Assembly: GCF_003286595.3 (NCBI RefSeq)
Contig: NZ_CP132985.1
Coordinates: 1,426,001-1,490,000 of the forward strand
DNA: 64,000 bases
Reading direction: 5' to 3'
From: Aerococcus mictus
GTDB taxonomy: Bacteria; Bacillota; Bacilli; Lactobacillales; Aerococcaceae
Below, in pieces: positions 53,716 through 61,481 of this stretch (position 1 is the first letter of the stretch; the number at the start of each line of letters is the position of its first letter). Position numbers and translations under genes: made by a program. The notes under the pieces are model-generated. The model had not been told where the DNA came from and did no database searches. It was given only the letters and a program-made list of their open reading frames with translations.

Positions 53716-54651
53716 CTATTTAAAAAATGTTTCTGCTTTAATTTTTTCATCAGAAGGTAAATTTTGCAGACAGGTATTTGGATGCACTTTAACTAATCCT
53801 TTTAAGGCGTTCATCTCGTCATCAGTTAACATGACAAATTGACTTAAAGTTGTCTTTTTCCCTTCTACTGATTTACCAACATTACCTATATTAATGTAAT
53901 CGATATTATTGGCTCCTTGCGCAAGTCTTAAAGCGTCTTGAACTGTTCGAACGATCACTAATAAGTTTTTTGTGTTTGCTCGCTTATCTTTCAATACATC
54001 AATAACGTCTTCAACAGATCGGATGAGAACTCTAATTCCATCAGGAACTGCCATTTTTAATGCCATTTTCTGCGTTTCATTGTTAGCTGCTTCATCATTA
54101 GCAACAATAATTCCATGGAGCGCCAACTCGCGTGACCAAACCATGGCGATTTGACCATGAACTAAACGTTCATCAACCCGTAATACGATAGATTTATTGG
54201 AATTATTAACGTCTGCATTGTGATCATTGCTCTCTTCTGGTTTGATGATTTCCTTGGAGGAAAAATCTTTAGCGTTAGCTAAACGAATCGCCAAGCGCGA
54301 TTTTTCAATAATATTATTAATTTTTTGATAACTCATAGGACCTTGCGAATAAATTAGCTCAATAATAATTGCAACATTAAATCCTGCTACCACATAAAAA
54401 TTATTAAAATTCTTAGAAACTTCTAAAAATTTTTGATTAACACTCCCACCATACAAGTCAGTAAAAATGATTACCTCATCACCCTCTTGAATATTCTCGA
54501 TAAAACTCTCTATTTGTTCCTCAATAGAGGGAAAATTATCAATATATGCTGACATATAGGTAATATTAGTTTCCTTAGGGATAAATAAATCCAAAGTGCT
54601 TTTCATTCCATCAGCCAATTTACCATGTGAGGCAATGACTATTTTTCTCAT
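53716..54651 (-). CDS. PTS mannose-family fused EIIAB subunit
   Basis: A 311-residue phosphocarrier. The EIIA domain (about 1-135) begins MRKIVIASHGKLADGM with phospho-His9 and has FTDLYGGSVNQKFLE. A charged linker (SNDHNADVNNSNKS) leads to the EIIB domain with LRVDERLVHGQIAMVWSREL carrying the second phospho-His. ATG 54651 follows AAAAAGGAGGAGC; an in-frame ATG further upstream would place the operators in the coding region. First gene of the EIIAB-EIIC-EIID-glucosidase operon. Confidence 0.92.
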   Translation of the reverse strand: MRKIVIASHGKLADGMKSTLDLFIPKETNITYMSAYIDNFPSIEEQIESFIENIQEGDEVIIFTDLYGGSVNQKFLEVSKNFNNFYVVAGFNVAIIIELIYSQGPMSYQKINNIIEKSRLAIRLANAKDFSSKEIIKPEESNDHNADVNNSNKSIVLRVDERLVHGQIAMVWSRELALHGIIVANDEAANNETQKMALKMAVPDGIRVLIRSVEDVIDVLKDKRANTKNLLVIVRTVQDALRLAQGANNIDYINIGNVGKSVEGKKTTLSQFVMLTDDEMNALKGLVKVHPNTCLQNLPSDEKIKAETFFK

Positions 54652-54665
54652 TTGTGCTCCTCCTT

Positions 54666-54741
54666 TTTGGAACGTTCCAAATTTTGATTTGATATTATAG
54701 AACGTTCTCAAAAATACTATTAGTTTTTTTGGAACGTTCCA
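54666..54741 (-). promoter_or_regulatory. PTS operon promoter with three LacI-family operators
   Basis: Palindromes TTTGGAACGTTCCAAA (54666-54681), AGAACGTTCT (54699-54708) and TGGAACGTTCCA (54730-54741). Centres are 30 and 32 bp apart, about three helical turns each. A minus-strand TATAAT (54698-54693) overlaps the middle site's edge. The LacI-type gene next to it is the obvious ligand-responsive repressor. Confidence 0.85.
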
Positions 54742-54754
54742 TTTCAATTACAAA

Positions 54755-54768
54755 TGATAGCGCTTTAG
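54755..54768 (-). promoter_or_regulatory. cre-like site upstream of the PTS operon
   Basis: Minus-strand CTAAAGCGCTATCA matches 12 of 14 positions of the CcpA consensus TGWAANCGNTNWCA and lies ~60 bp upstream of the -10 element. Confidence 0.5.
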
Positions 54769-54771
54769 CAA

Positions 54772-55776
54772 TTACTTGTCAAGACTCCGAGTTGTTTTTC
54801 CTTCTACAAATTTTACTGGAAGTGTTACTAAATGTCGACGATCTTTATCATATTGAGACTGTTCTACTACATTCATCATGATATCAACCGATTCTCTAGC
54901 AATATCAATCACTGGTTGTCTAATTGATGAAATAATTCTTTTCTGATTCTGATACATTTTTGACCCATCAAAGCCGACAATTTGAATATCATCAGGGACC
55001 TTAATCGATTGTTCTTGCAATATATTGTTCATATAATCAGCATAATTATCAGATACGGTGAATATACCGTCATAATCATATTTTTTTCTGAAGGTATTTT
55101 TAGTATAAATTAGGAGGTCTTTAAGGAAGTCTTTTTCATGCTTATTTGAGCTAAATAGCTCGTAATCAATTTCCTTATCAATGCATGCTTGAACCGCTCC
55201 TTTGGCTCTCTGTCCATAGTTAATACGTGAGTTCTCGGTAGTTCGAGTGACTATCAATATTTTTTCTGCTCCACGTCTAACAAGTTCTTCGATAGCTAAA
55301 TAACCTCCTTGATAATTATCTGAAGTGACACAAGGGATTTCTGAGCTAATTTGCTTTTCTATCGATACCATTGGAATATGTTCAATCAGTGCTAAAGGAA
55401 GTTTACTATAAGAAATAGTAATAATTCCAGCTGCCTTTTGCTCTTTAACCATTTTTATATAGTCAATTTCTTTAGTAATTTCATTATTTGAATTACATAA
55501 GAGCATTTTATATCCATAAGACTCTATTTCTTGTTGAACATAATAAGTTAATTCTGAAAAAAAAGGTGATAAAGTATTTGGCAATATAAAAGCTATTATA
55601 TTCGTTCGGTTTAATTTTAACGCTCTGGCATTATTATTAGGGACATAATTTAATTGTTCAATTGCTTCTTGTATTTTAATTTGCGAAGCTTCTTTAACTT
55701 TTACGCCATTTATATAATTTGAAACAGTTCCCCGCGAAACTCCTGCTAACTTCGCTACATCATTCATTGTTGCCAT
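54772..55776 (-). CDS. LacI/GalR-family repressor of the PTS-glucosidase operon
   Basis: A 334-residue regulator. The HTH is MNDVAKLAGVSRGTVSNYINGVKVKEASQIKIQEAI (residues 4-40), with the hinge helix NNNARALKLNRT and a periplasmic-binding-type effector domain (NIIAFILPNTLSPFFSEL; TSDNYQGGYLAIEEL; IQIVGFDGSKM). It lies directly upstream of the operon in the same direction, with three matching palindromes between. Effector sugar unknown. Confidence 0.92.
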   Translation of the reverse strand: MATMNDVAKLAGVSRGTVSNYINGVKVKEASQIKIQEAIEQLNYVPNNNARALKLNRTNIIAFILPNTLSPFFSELTYYVQQEIESYGYKMLLCNSNNEITKEIDYIKMVKEQKAAGIITISYSKLPLALIEHIPMVSIEKQISSEIPCVTSDNYQGGYLAIEELVRRGAEKILIVTRTTENSRINYGQRAKGAVQACIDKEIDYELFSSNKHEKDFLKDLLIYTKNTFRKKYDYDGIFTVSDNYADYMNNILQEQSIKVPDDIQIVGFDGSKMYQNQKRIISSIRQPVIDIARESVDIMMNVVEQSQYDKDRRHLVTLPVKFVEGKTTRSLDK

Positions 55777-55862
55777 AAAAATCGCCTCTCGTAAATCATT
55801 ATCTTTTTCATTTATATTATACAGACTATGTTACCTTAATAAATCAAATTGCTTAATACTAT

Positions 55863-55892
55863 GAAAAAAGACGAGTCTATTGACCCGTCTTG
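55863..55892 (-). terminator. Terminator of folT
   Basis: Minus-strand AAGACGGGTC, 4-nt loop, GACTCGTCTTTTTTC just after folT. Confidence 0.82.
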
Positions 55893-55916
55893 AAAAAAAA
55901 AATTTTTACATAGTAA

Positions 55917-56459
55917 TTAATGAGCACTTTGGCTGCGCATATTCTTGACGGCCCGACTTCTTTCGATCATCTTGAAAATAATAATTAGAAGAAATAGGTC
56001 TACTGGAAATAGGACAGCTGTACGAATGATTCTTGCCCAGGCAAATAAACCGGACTGGTACATCATATTGAGCCATAAAGGCGTTAAGAATAATGAAATC
56101 AACACCGTAGTTAATACTTTAGCAATGAGAATTCGTTTCAAGTTATAGCCTTGACGGAAAAGAACAAAGCCATAAATCAAACCGGCTAAGACCGCATTAA
56201 AGGTAAAGCCAGGAAAGAAGAAGCCACTTGGACTCAGAACAAAACCAATCACATCACATAAACCGGCGCCAATTCCAGCATAGATAGGTCCGTAAAAAGC
56301 CCCCATAATAGCTAATGGTATAAAGGCAAAACTGATTTCTAGGGTTGGTCCTAGAACTAAACGGAATTGGTTGAGTAAGAGGTTTAAAGCCATCAATAAA
56401 CCCATACCCGTAATCACCCGTGATGAGGCGACATCTAAAGGTAACCATTTTCTAAACAT
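55917..56459 (-). CDS. folT: ECF transporter folate-specific S component
   Basis: A 180-residue membrane protein with six spans. LNQFRLVLGPTLEISFAFIPLAIMGAFYGPIYAGIGAGLCDVIGF and the FFPGFTFNAVLAGLIYG segment match FolT. Its leader is a tetrahydrofolate riboswitch, which fixes the ligand. It needs a shared EcfAA'T module encoded elsewhere. The AGGAGGG ribosome-binding site lies within the 3' arm of the leader hairpin. Confidence 0.92.
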   Translation of the reverse strand: MFRKWLPLDVASSRVITGMGLLMALNLLLNQFRLVLGPTLEISFAFIPLAIMGAFYGPIYAGIGAGLCDVIGFVLSPSGFFFPGFTFNAVLAGLIYGFVLFRQGYNLKRILIAKVLTTVLISLFLTPLWLNMMYQSGLFAWARIIRTAVLFPVDLFLLIIIFKMIERSRAVKNMRSQSAH

Positions 56460-56461
56460 AA

Positions 56462-56617
56462 CAAAAAAACCCTCCTAATATACATTGGAGAGGCCCAAAA
56501 AGGGACATTACACTCGATGGCATTTGAGCGAATGCGGATTAACATCGCGAGTAATCTCTTCGTCCAGCAGCAACATTCCGTCCACTGACACTTAACGCAT
56601 TAATCCTACTCTCAGTG
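56462..56617 (-). promoter_or_regulatory. Tetrahydrofolate (THF) riboswitch
   Basis: The minus-strand leader contains GAGAGTAGGATTAATGCG, GTTAAGTG, GGACGGAATGTTGCTGC, TGGACGAAGAG and TTAATCCGCATTCGCTC, the conserved blocks of the class-I THF riboswitch. It is followed by an expression hairpin CCTCTCC / GGAGGG (56470-56493) that buries the folT ribosome-binding site and is trailed by seven T. Confidence 0.88.
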
Positions 56618-56670
56618 AATATTATAGACTTCTTCACTTGAAAGTAAAGCCCTTTATTTACAATATAAAA

Positions 56671-56710
56671 GAACAAGGCTCAGGCTATAGTAACGCTGAA
56701 CCTTGTTTTT
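56671..56710 (-). terminator. Terminator of the antiporter gene
   Basis: AACAAGGTTCAGCG / CGC-type imperfect stem ending CTGAGCCTTGTT, with T-rich tail on the minus strand, directly after the stop codon. Confidence 0.72.
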
Positions 56711-56712
56711 AC

Positions 56713-57897
56713 TTATTTGACTTCCTTTTGCAAAATTTTTTGGTAAGTGAGGTCAATTCCAAAGGCTCCTAAGGGGGCAGTAATTAAGATAGCGAGGACC
56801 GAAACGGTTAAAATAATTTCTCCAGATCCTAGTCCCATCGCCAAGGGGACCCCGCCAATGGCTGCCTGAACAGTTGCTTTAGGCAGGTAGGCAATCACTG
56901 AAAATAAGCGTTCTTTAAGACTTAGGTGGGTCTTGGCTAGGGATAATAAGACACCCAATGACCGGAATATTAATACCATACCAATTAAAAGAACCGGTTG
57001 CCAGCCTGCTTGAAAGGCATAGGTAATATTGACAGAGGCGCCCACTAAGACAAAGAGCAGAATTTCACCAGGGATCCATAATTTATTATAGTATTGGCCG
57101 AGATCGACCGCCTTTTCTGAGTCCAGGCGATTGATCATCAGTCCCATTGCCATCACTGCTAATATTCCTGAGAATGGGAGTGCTGGCAATATTTTCTCCA
57201 CCGATACCAAGACAAAGGATAGGGATAAGAGTAAAATTAACTGCTTGGCAGTGCTAAAGGCAAAACGATCAAAGAGGCGATTTAAGCCAGCACCTAAAAG
57301 CCCACCGACTAAGAGGCCTAGAATAATGGAAATCGGGATAGTCAGGAGTTGAGTCACTTGGAAACTTCCTCCTTGAGCAACAGCTAGGAAGGAAGAAAAG
57401 AGAACCAAGACATAAATATCATCAGCTGACGACCCGGCTAGGATAATTTGCGGAATTTGCTTTTCTGTCCCATAGCCTTCATCAATCAGTTTTAACATTT
57501 TAGGTACCACAACCGCTGGGGAAACCGCTCCGAGTACCGCCCCCAGGACTAGGGCATCGGCCTGGCTGATCCCTAAAATGCTAGGTGCTAAGAGACTGGT
57601 AGCGATCATTTCAAAAGTTGCCGGTAAAAAACACATCAAGAGTGCTGGCCTGCCCACCTTAATCAGGCCACGGATATCTAAGGACAAGCCTGCTCGAGTC
57701 AGGATAATAATCAAAGCCACTTGCCTTAAATCCGCAGACAAGTCTAAGATAGTGGGATCTAATAAATTTAAGGCATGGGGCCCTAGTAAAATTCCTAAAA
57801 AGAGATAACCCACTAGGCTAGGAATACGTAAAGACTGACACAGTCGTTCGACTAACAAACCTAAAATAAAAATATAGGCAAAACTTAACAATAACAT
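56713..57897 (-). CDS. Cation:proton antiporter, CPA family (NhaP/KefB-like)
   Basis: A ~394-residue membrane protein with about 12-13 spans. The core shows VERLCQSLRIPSLVGYLFLGILLGPHAL, IIILTRAGLSLDIRGL and the paired-Asp-type AGSSADDIYVLVLFSS segment near 180-190. Na+, K+ or Li+ exchange for protons is expected. ATG 57897 follows AAAAGGAG; an upstream in-frame start would read through the attenuator. Its leader ends in a strong terminator, so it is ion- or ligand-controlled by premature termination. Confidence 0.87.
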   Translation of the reverse strand: MLLLSFAYIFILGLLVERLCQSLRIPSLVGYLFLGILLGPHALNLLDPTILDLSADLRQVALIIILTRAGLSLDIRGLIKVGRPALLMCFLPATFEMIATSLLAPSILGISQADALVLGAVLGAVSPAVVVPKMLKLIDEGYGTEKQIPQIILAGSSADDIYVLVLFSSFLAVAQGGSFQVTQLLTIPISIILGLLVGGLLGAGLNRLFDRFAFSTAKQLILLLSLSFVLVSVEKILPALPFSGILAVMAMGLMINRLDSEKAVDLGQYYNKLWIPGEILLFVLVGASVNITYAFQAGWQPVLLIGMVLIFRSLGVLLSLAKTHLSLKERLFSVIAYLPKATVQAAIGGVPLAMGLGSGEIILTVSVLAILITAPLGAFGIDLTYQKILQKEVK

Positions 57898-58060
57898 CTT
57901 TCTACTCCTTTTCTTTTCAAGCAAAAAAGCTGATGCCCTTCTGCTTTTATTTGCAGAAGTCATCAGCTCATAAGCATTCTTATGCGCGGTTTAGGAGTAA
58001 ATCCTGGGAAGACATTCATTTCCTTGATCTAAGCATAAATAATTATCATTTTTCTGTCAA
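57898..58060 (-). promoter_or_regulatory. Attenuated structured leader of the antiporter gene (candidate riboswitch)
   Basis: Minus strand: TTGACA (58060-58055), 17-nt spacer, TATGCT (58037-58032), then a ~125-nt leader. It holds a small hairpin AGGATTTACTCCT, AAACCGCGC, a hairpin CATAAG / CTTATG, and a strong terminator (57968-57922; AGCTGATG..CTTCTGC / GCAGAAG..CATCAGC, then TTTTTT) placed before the ribosome-binding site. I cannot name the class with certainty; Na+, Li+ and fluoride classes are candidates because of the downstream gene. Confidence 0.65.
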
Positions 58061-58215
58061 GGAACTTTTCACTTTCCACTTTAATCTAAGCAAAAAACAA
58101 AAATGTATTGGGGCTTCTAGTGAAATATTTAACTTAAGCTTAACCTTTACCTCTTTCTGATGATAATTTATAAAGAAGTAAAGAATATAGGTAAGGAAAA
58201 TTTATTTTCAATTAA

Positions 58216-58257
58216 TGAAAGCGCTTTATTTTAAAATAAAAACCACTCTGCTATACT
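58216..58257 (+). promoter_or_regulatory. Promoter with cre-like site before the YkvI-type gene
   Basis: TGAAAGCGCTTTAT (58216-58229) matches 12 of 14 cre positions. It is followed by a weak TTTAAA -35 and TATACT at 58252-58257. A cre just upstream of -35 is the position from which CcpA can activate. Confidence 0.5.
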
Positions 58258-58296
58258 GGCCATAGGATACTAATTTATTTGTAAGGAGGATTTTAT

Positions 58297-59397
58297 ATGA
58301 AGTCAGGACGTTTCATGCGTTTAATTACCATTGCCTTAGCTTATGTCGGGGTGATTGTCGGAGCCGGATTTGCTAGTGGTCAAGAGGCCTTTCAATATTA
58401 TGTCGCCTTTGGTCGTGAAGGTATTTTTGCTTTAATCTTATCCTGCTTTTTCTTTGCCATGGGCGGCTATTTACTTTTAGTCTATGGTTTTCGTTATTCA
58501 GCTGAGGACCACCGCATTGTTTTTGACAAAATCTCTAGCCCTATCATTGCTAAATTGATTGACCTTGCTATCAATTTATCCTTATTTTTAATTGGTTTTG
58601 TGATGATTGCCGGAGCAGGAACTAACTTAAAGCTGATTTTCTCCTTGCCCACCTGGGTAGGTAGCATCTTATTGACGGTATTACTGATTCTAACCGCCTT
58701 TTTAGATACGACCAAGGTGACCCAATTAATTGGTGCCATTACACCCTTTGTTTTAATCTTAATTATAGGGGCTTCAATCTATACCCTGATGGCTTCACCT
58801 ATCCCCTTCTCTGAAGCCTTGGACCTGGCCCAAAAAGCAGAAACCTCTCTCCCTAATTGGTGGGTATCTGCCATTAATTATACTTCCCTAGGAATCATGA
58901 CCTGCGTTTCCATGGCCATTGTGATTGGGGGCAACCAAGAATCTTCCTTTGAAGCGGGACTTGGTGGCATACTTGGTGGCTTGGTGACAACCATTTTACA
59001 GGCAGCCGCTTATATTACCATTGTAGGTAATATTCAACGCTTGGATACTAATGAGATGCCTATGCTTATGGTCCTCGATGATATCCATCCCCTGCTGGGC
59101 GCTGTTATGGGTGTGGTAGTCTTTGGGATGATCTTCAACACCGCTATCGGTATGTTTTATCCTTTAGCCAAACGCTTCTCCTATAACCAACCTCAACGAG
59201 TCCCCAAGCTAATGATTCCGATGGTTCTAGTGGGACTAGGACTTTCTGCTTTCGGATTTACCCGCTTGGTCTCCTATGTTTATCCTTTTATTGGTTATTT
59301 GGGTGTCTTCGTTTTCTTGCTCCTCCTAGTTCAGTTCATCCGTCACCGGGACGATATTCTCCACGGCAAGGTTGATTTAGATCAATCTAAAAACTAA
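58297..59397 (+). CDS. YkvI-family membrane transporter (APC-like fold)
   Basis: A 366-residue protein with about ten spans, related to the YkvI/COG3949 group. The first helix carries YVGVIVGAGFASGQEAFQYYVAFG, which resembles the substrate- and ion-binding broken helix of LeuT-fold transporters. The substrate is unknown. GGAGG precedes the ATG. Monocistronic. Confidence 0.83.
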   Translation: MKSGRFMRLITIALAYVGVIVGAGFASGQEAFQYYVAFGREGIFALILSCFFFAMGGYLLLVYGFRYSAEDHRIVFDKISSPIIAKLIDLAINLSLFLIGFVMIAGAGTNLKLIFSLPTWVGSILLTVLLILTAFLDTTKVTQLIGAITPFVLILIIGASIYTLMASPIPFSEALDLAQKAETSLPNWWVSAINYTSLGIMTCVSMAIVIGGNQESSFEAGLGGILGGLVTTILQAAAYITIVGNIQRLDTNEMPMLMVLDDIHPLLGAVMGVVVFGMIFNTAIGMFYPLAKRFSYNQPQRVPKLMIPMVLVGLGLSAFGFTRLVSYVYPFIGYLGVFVFLLLLVQFIRHRDDILHGKVDLDQSKN

Positions 59398-59406
59398 AGC
59401 TTAAAC

Positions 59407-59447
59407 AAAAACAGTTGGCTAATTTAAAGTAGCCAACTGTTTTTTTA
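59407..59447. terminator. Bidirectional terminator
   Basis: AAAACAGTTGGCTA / TAGCCAACTGTTTTTTT between convergent genes. Confidence 0.9.
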
Positions 59448-60116
59448 TTAATGACTTTCCTCCAGGACACCATCACGCATTTCAAAAACCCGGTCACACT
59501 GTTTGATTAAGCGAGTATCATGGGTAACCATAATGATGGCCTTATTCTTCTCCTTACTCTCTCTAGCCAATATATTAACCACTTCAAAAGCCCTTTGACT
59601 ATCTAAAGAAGCAGTCGGTTCATCAGCCAGGATGATAGTAGGGTCGGGATAGAGGGCCCGCGCGATAGCTACCCTTTGTCGCTCCCCGCCTGACAAGTCT
59701 GCTGGGTACTTGTTTAATAAGTGGTCTACTCCCAATTCTTGGAAGAGGGCTTGGGCATAGGCTGCTTGACTGTGGCCTTGGATTTTATCGACTAAGCGTA
59801 ATTGATCTTTAACCGTTAAATAGGGAATTAAGTTAGAAGCTTGTAAGATAAAGCCAATTTCTTGGAAACGGCGCTTCGCCCTGTCTTTTTCCTTTAAACT
59901 GGAAAAGGCCTGGCCATTGACCCTAACCTCACCCTGACTTGGACTTTGTAAACCGCCACTCAGGGTGAGGAAGGTCGACTTTCCTGAACCTGAGGGACCA
60001 ACAATGGCGACAAATTCTCCGTCACTCACGGAAAAATTAGTCGGCTTTAAAGCCTCTATTATTTGATCGCCGTCTTGAAAGGATTTAGAGACATTTATTA
60101 ATTCGATTGCTTTCAT
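59448..60116 (-). CDS. ABC transporter ATPase, HrtA/MacB-like
   Basis: A 222-residue ATPase: Walker A GPSGSGKST, LQASNLIPYLTV at the Q-loop, signature LSGGERQRVAIARAL, Walker B IILADEPTASLD, switch THDTRL. The ASNLIPYLTV region and its pairing with an FtsX-type permease resemble HrtA of the staphylococcal heme-efflux pair. Heme export is likely but not proven. It lies 28 bp after the permease gene. Confidence 0.85.
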   Translation of the reverse strand: MKAIELINVSKSFQDGDQIIEALKPTNFSVSDGEFVAIVGPSGSGKSTFLTLSGGLQSPSQGEVRVNGQAFSSLKEKDRAKRRFQEIGFILQASNLIPYLTVKDQLRLVDKIQGHSQAAYAQALFQELGVDHLLNKYPADLSGGERQRVAIARALYPDPTIILADEPTASLDSQRAFEVVNILARESKEKNKAIIMVTHDTRLIKQCDRVFEMRDGVLEESH

Positions 60117-60144
60117 ATGAACACTCCTTTACTCAATTTCTCTT

Positions 60145-61212
60145 TTAGGCCATGGCTTCGAGGGGGTCAACCTTGGCAATGGCTCTGACCGAGAATAAAG
60201 CCGCCATAACCGCTGCAATGATGATTAAAATGCCTACTAGGAGGAAATACTCCCAAGTTAAAGCAAAGGGCACCGCTGCTGGCAGTAAATAAGCAGAAGC
60301 CAAAGTTGCCAGCAAGGCAAAAACTACCCCAAGACTGGCTAAGAGGAAACTTTGGCCAAGAACCGACTTAGCAATATAGCTGGTGGCTATGCCTTGGGCC
60401 TTCATAACGCCAAAGATCGGCGCCTTTTGCATGGTTAGAACATAGATAAATATGCCAACCACCACAGCTGCAATCACAATCAGAAAACCAATCATAAAGT
60501 TAAAGGTCACTACCTGAGCCCGGTAACCAGGAATATCTTGGATAAAGTCTTCAATACTTATGGTCTCCAATTCCTCAGGAACATGGTTGGCTTGGCCACG
60601 GACCACGACGGCATTAATAAAATCTTTCTCCGGTAGTTGTCCTAGACCACTGTAGCGAATTTCTTTAAGGTCTTCTAAGCTGGTAAAAACAACTGGCGCC
60701 ACGGAAAAGCGTTGATTTTTAGTAAAGCCAACCACTATAATAGGGTGGTCCATATTGGCCACTTGCAGACTATCACCTATTTCCAAACCATATTGGTTCT
60801 TCATGCTGATATCAACTACCCCTTGGCCGGGAGCATCAAACATCTTTCCAGCAACAATATCTGGTTTGAGAAACTCATCCCCTTGGATCCCAAATAAGGC
60901 AACATTAATCTTCTCACCCTCCTCATTCAATTTAACCACTCCCGGCATTTCCGAAAAGAGTGCCTTTTGGTCGGCAGTAATTTCATTGGCTAAATCTGCT
61001 TCAAAATTCGATTTGCCTAAAATATGGTTACTATCACTGGCTAGTACAATTTGATCAGCTGACCAAGCATCTACGGCTAGACGATTATCCTGGGCCAGCC
61101 CATATGACAATCCCGTTAAAAAGAAAACCAAGTAAGCAATTAAAAACAAAAGTCCCGTAATTAATAAGTAACGAGCCTTACTATGCATAATTTCTTTATA
61201 GGCTAAAAACAT
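60145..61212 (-). CDS. FtsX-fold ABC permease, HrtB-like
   Basis: A ~355-residue permease with one N-terminal span (LLITGLLFLIAYLVFFLTGLSYGL), a large extracellular domain (about 40-230) and three C-terminal spans, the DevC/HrtB layout. ITGLLFLIAYLVFFLTGLSYGLA is strongly reminiscent of HrtB. ATG 61212 follows GGAGGAAG; an ATG 18 nt upstream precedes that site. No heme-sensing two-component genes are adjacent. Confidence 0.83.
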   Translation of the reverse strand: MFLAYKEIMHSKARYLLITGLLFLIAYLVFFLTGLSYGLAQDNRLAVDAWSADQIVLASDSNHILGKSNFEADLANEITADQKALFSEMPGVVKLNEEGEKINVALFGIQGDEFLKPDIVAGKMFDAPGQGVVDISMKNQYGLEIGDSLQVANMDHPIIVVGFTKNQRFSVAPVVFTSLEDLKEIRYSGLGQLPEKDFINAVVVRGQANHVPEELETISIEDFIQDIPGYRAQVVTFNFMIGFLIVIAAVVVGIFIYVLTMQKAPIFGVMKAQGIATSYIAKSVLGQSFLLASLGVVFALLATLASAYLLPAAVPFALTWEYFLLVGILIIIAAVMAALFSVRAIAKVDPLEAMA

Positions 61213-61242
61213 TTTTTCTTCCTCCTTCATTGAACAGGGACG

Positions 61243-61290
61243 ATTATACGCCCCTCATTTTTCAAGAGCAAGCAAAATGAACTGTGTTCA
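61243..61290 (-). promoter_or_regulatory. Promoter of the HrtBA-like operon with upstream palindrome
   Basis: Minus strand TTGCTC (61271-61266), 17-nt spacer, TATAAT (61248-61243). A 13-bp palindrome TGAACTGTGTTCA (61278-61290) lies just upstream of -35 and may bind a regulator. Confidence 0.6.
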
Positions 61291-61366
61291 CTTTATTTTT
61301 TATAAAAGCTAAAAAGGAAATATTTAAAAGAGAAAAAAAGCCCGCTTTATTTTCTATCCAATAAAA

Positions 61367-61446
61367 AACAACCGCTATGCAGTTAAGCTGCTTGCTGGGA
61401 CTAGAGTCTGTCCCAGCATAAGCAGTAATACAGCATGCGGTTGTTA
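61367..61446 (-). terminator. Long terminator hairpin of pepC
   Basis: Nested stem AACAACCGC..GCAT / ATGC..GCGGTTGTT, CTGCTT / AAGCAG, GCTGGGAC / GTCCCAGC, followed by TTTTTT on the minus strand. At ~75 nt it is larger than a usual terminator. Confidence 0.78.
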
Positions 61447-61481
61447 GTTATTATATAAAGTTTTTACTTATGATTTTAACT

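Noticed and set aside
57898..58060. Naming the antiporter leader a fluoride riboswitch
   Set aside because: A TGATGACTTC stretch recalls the crcB motif, but I could not find the matching 5' hairpin and pseudoknot partner.
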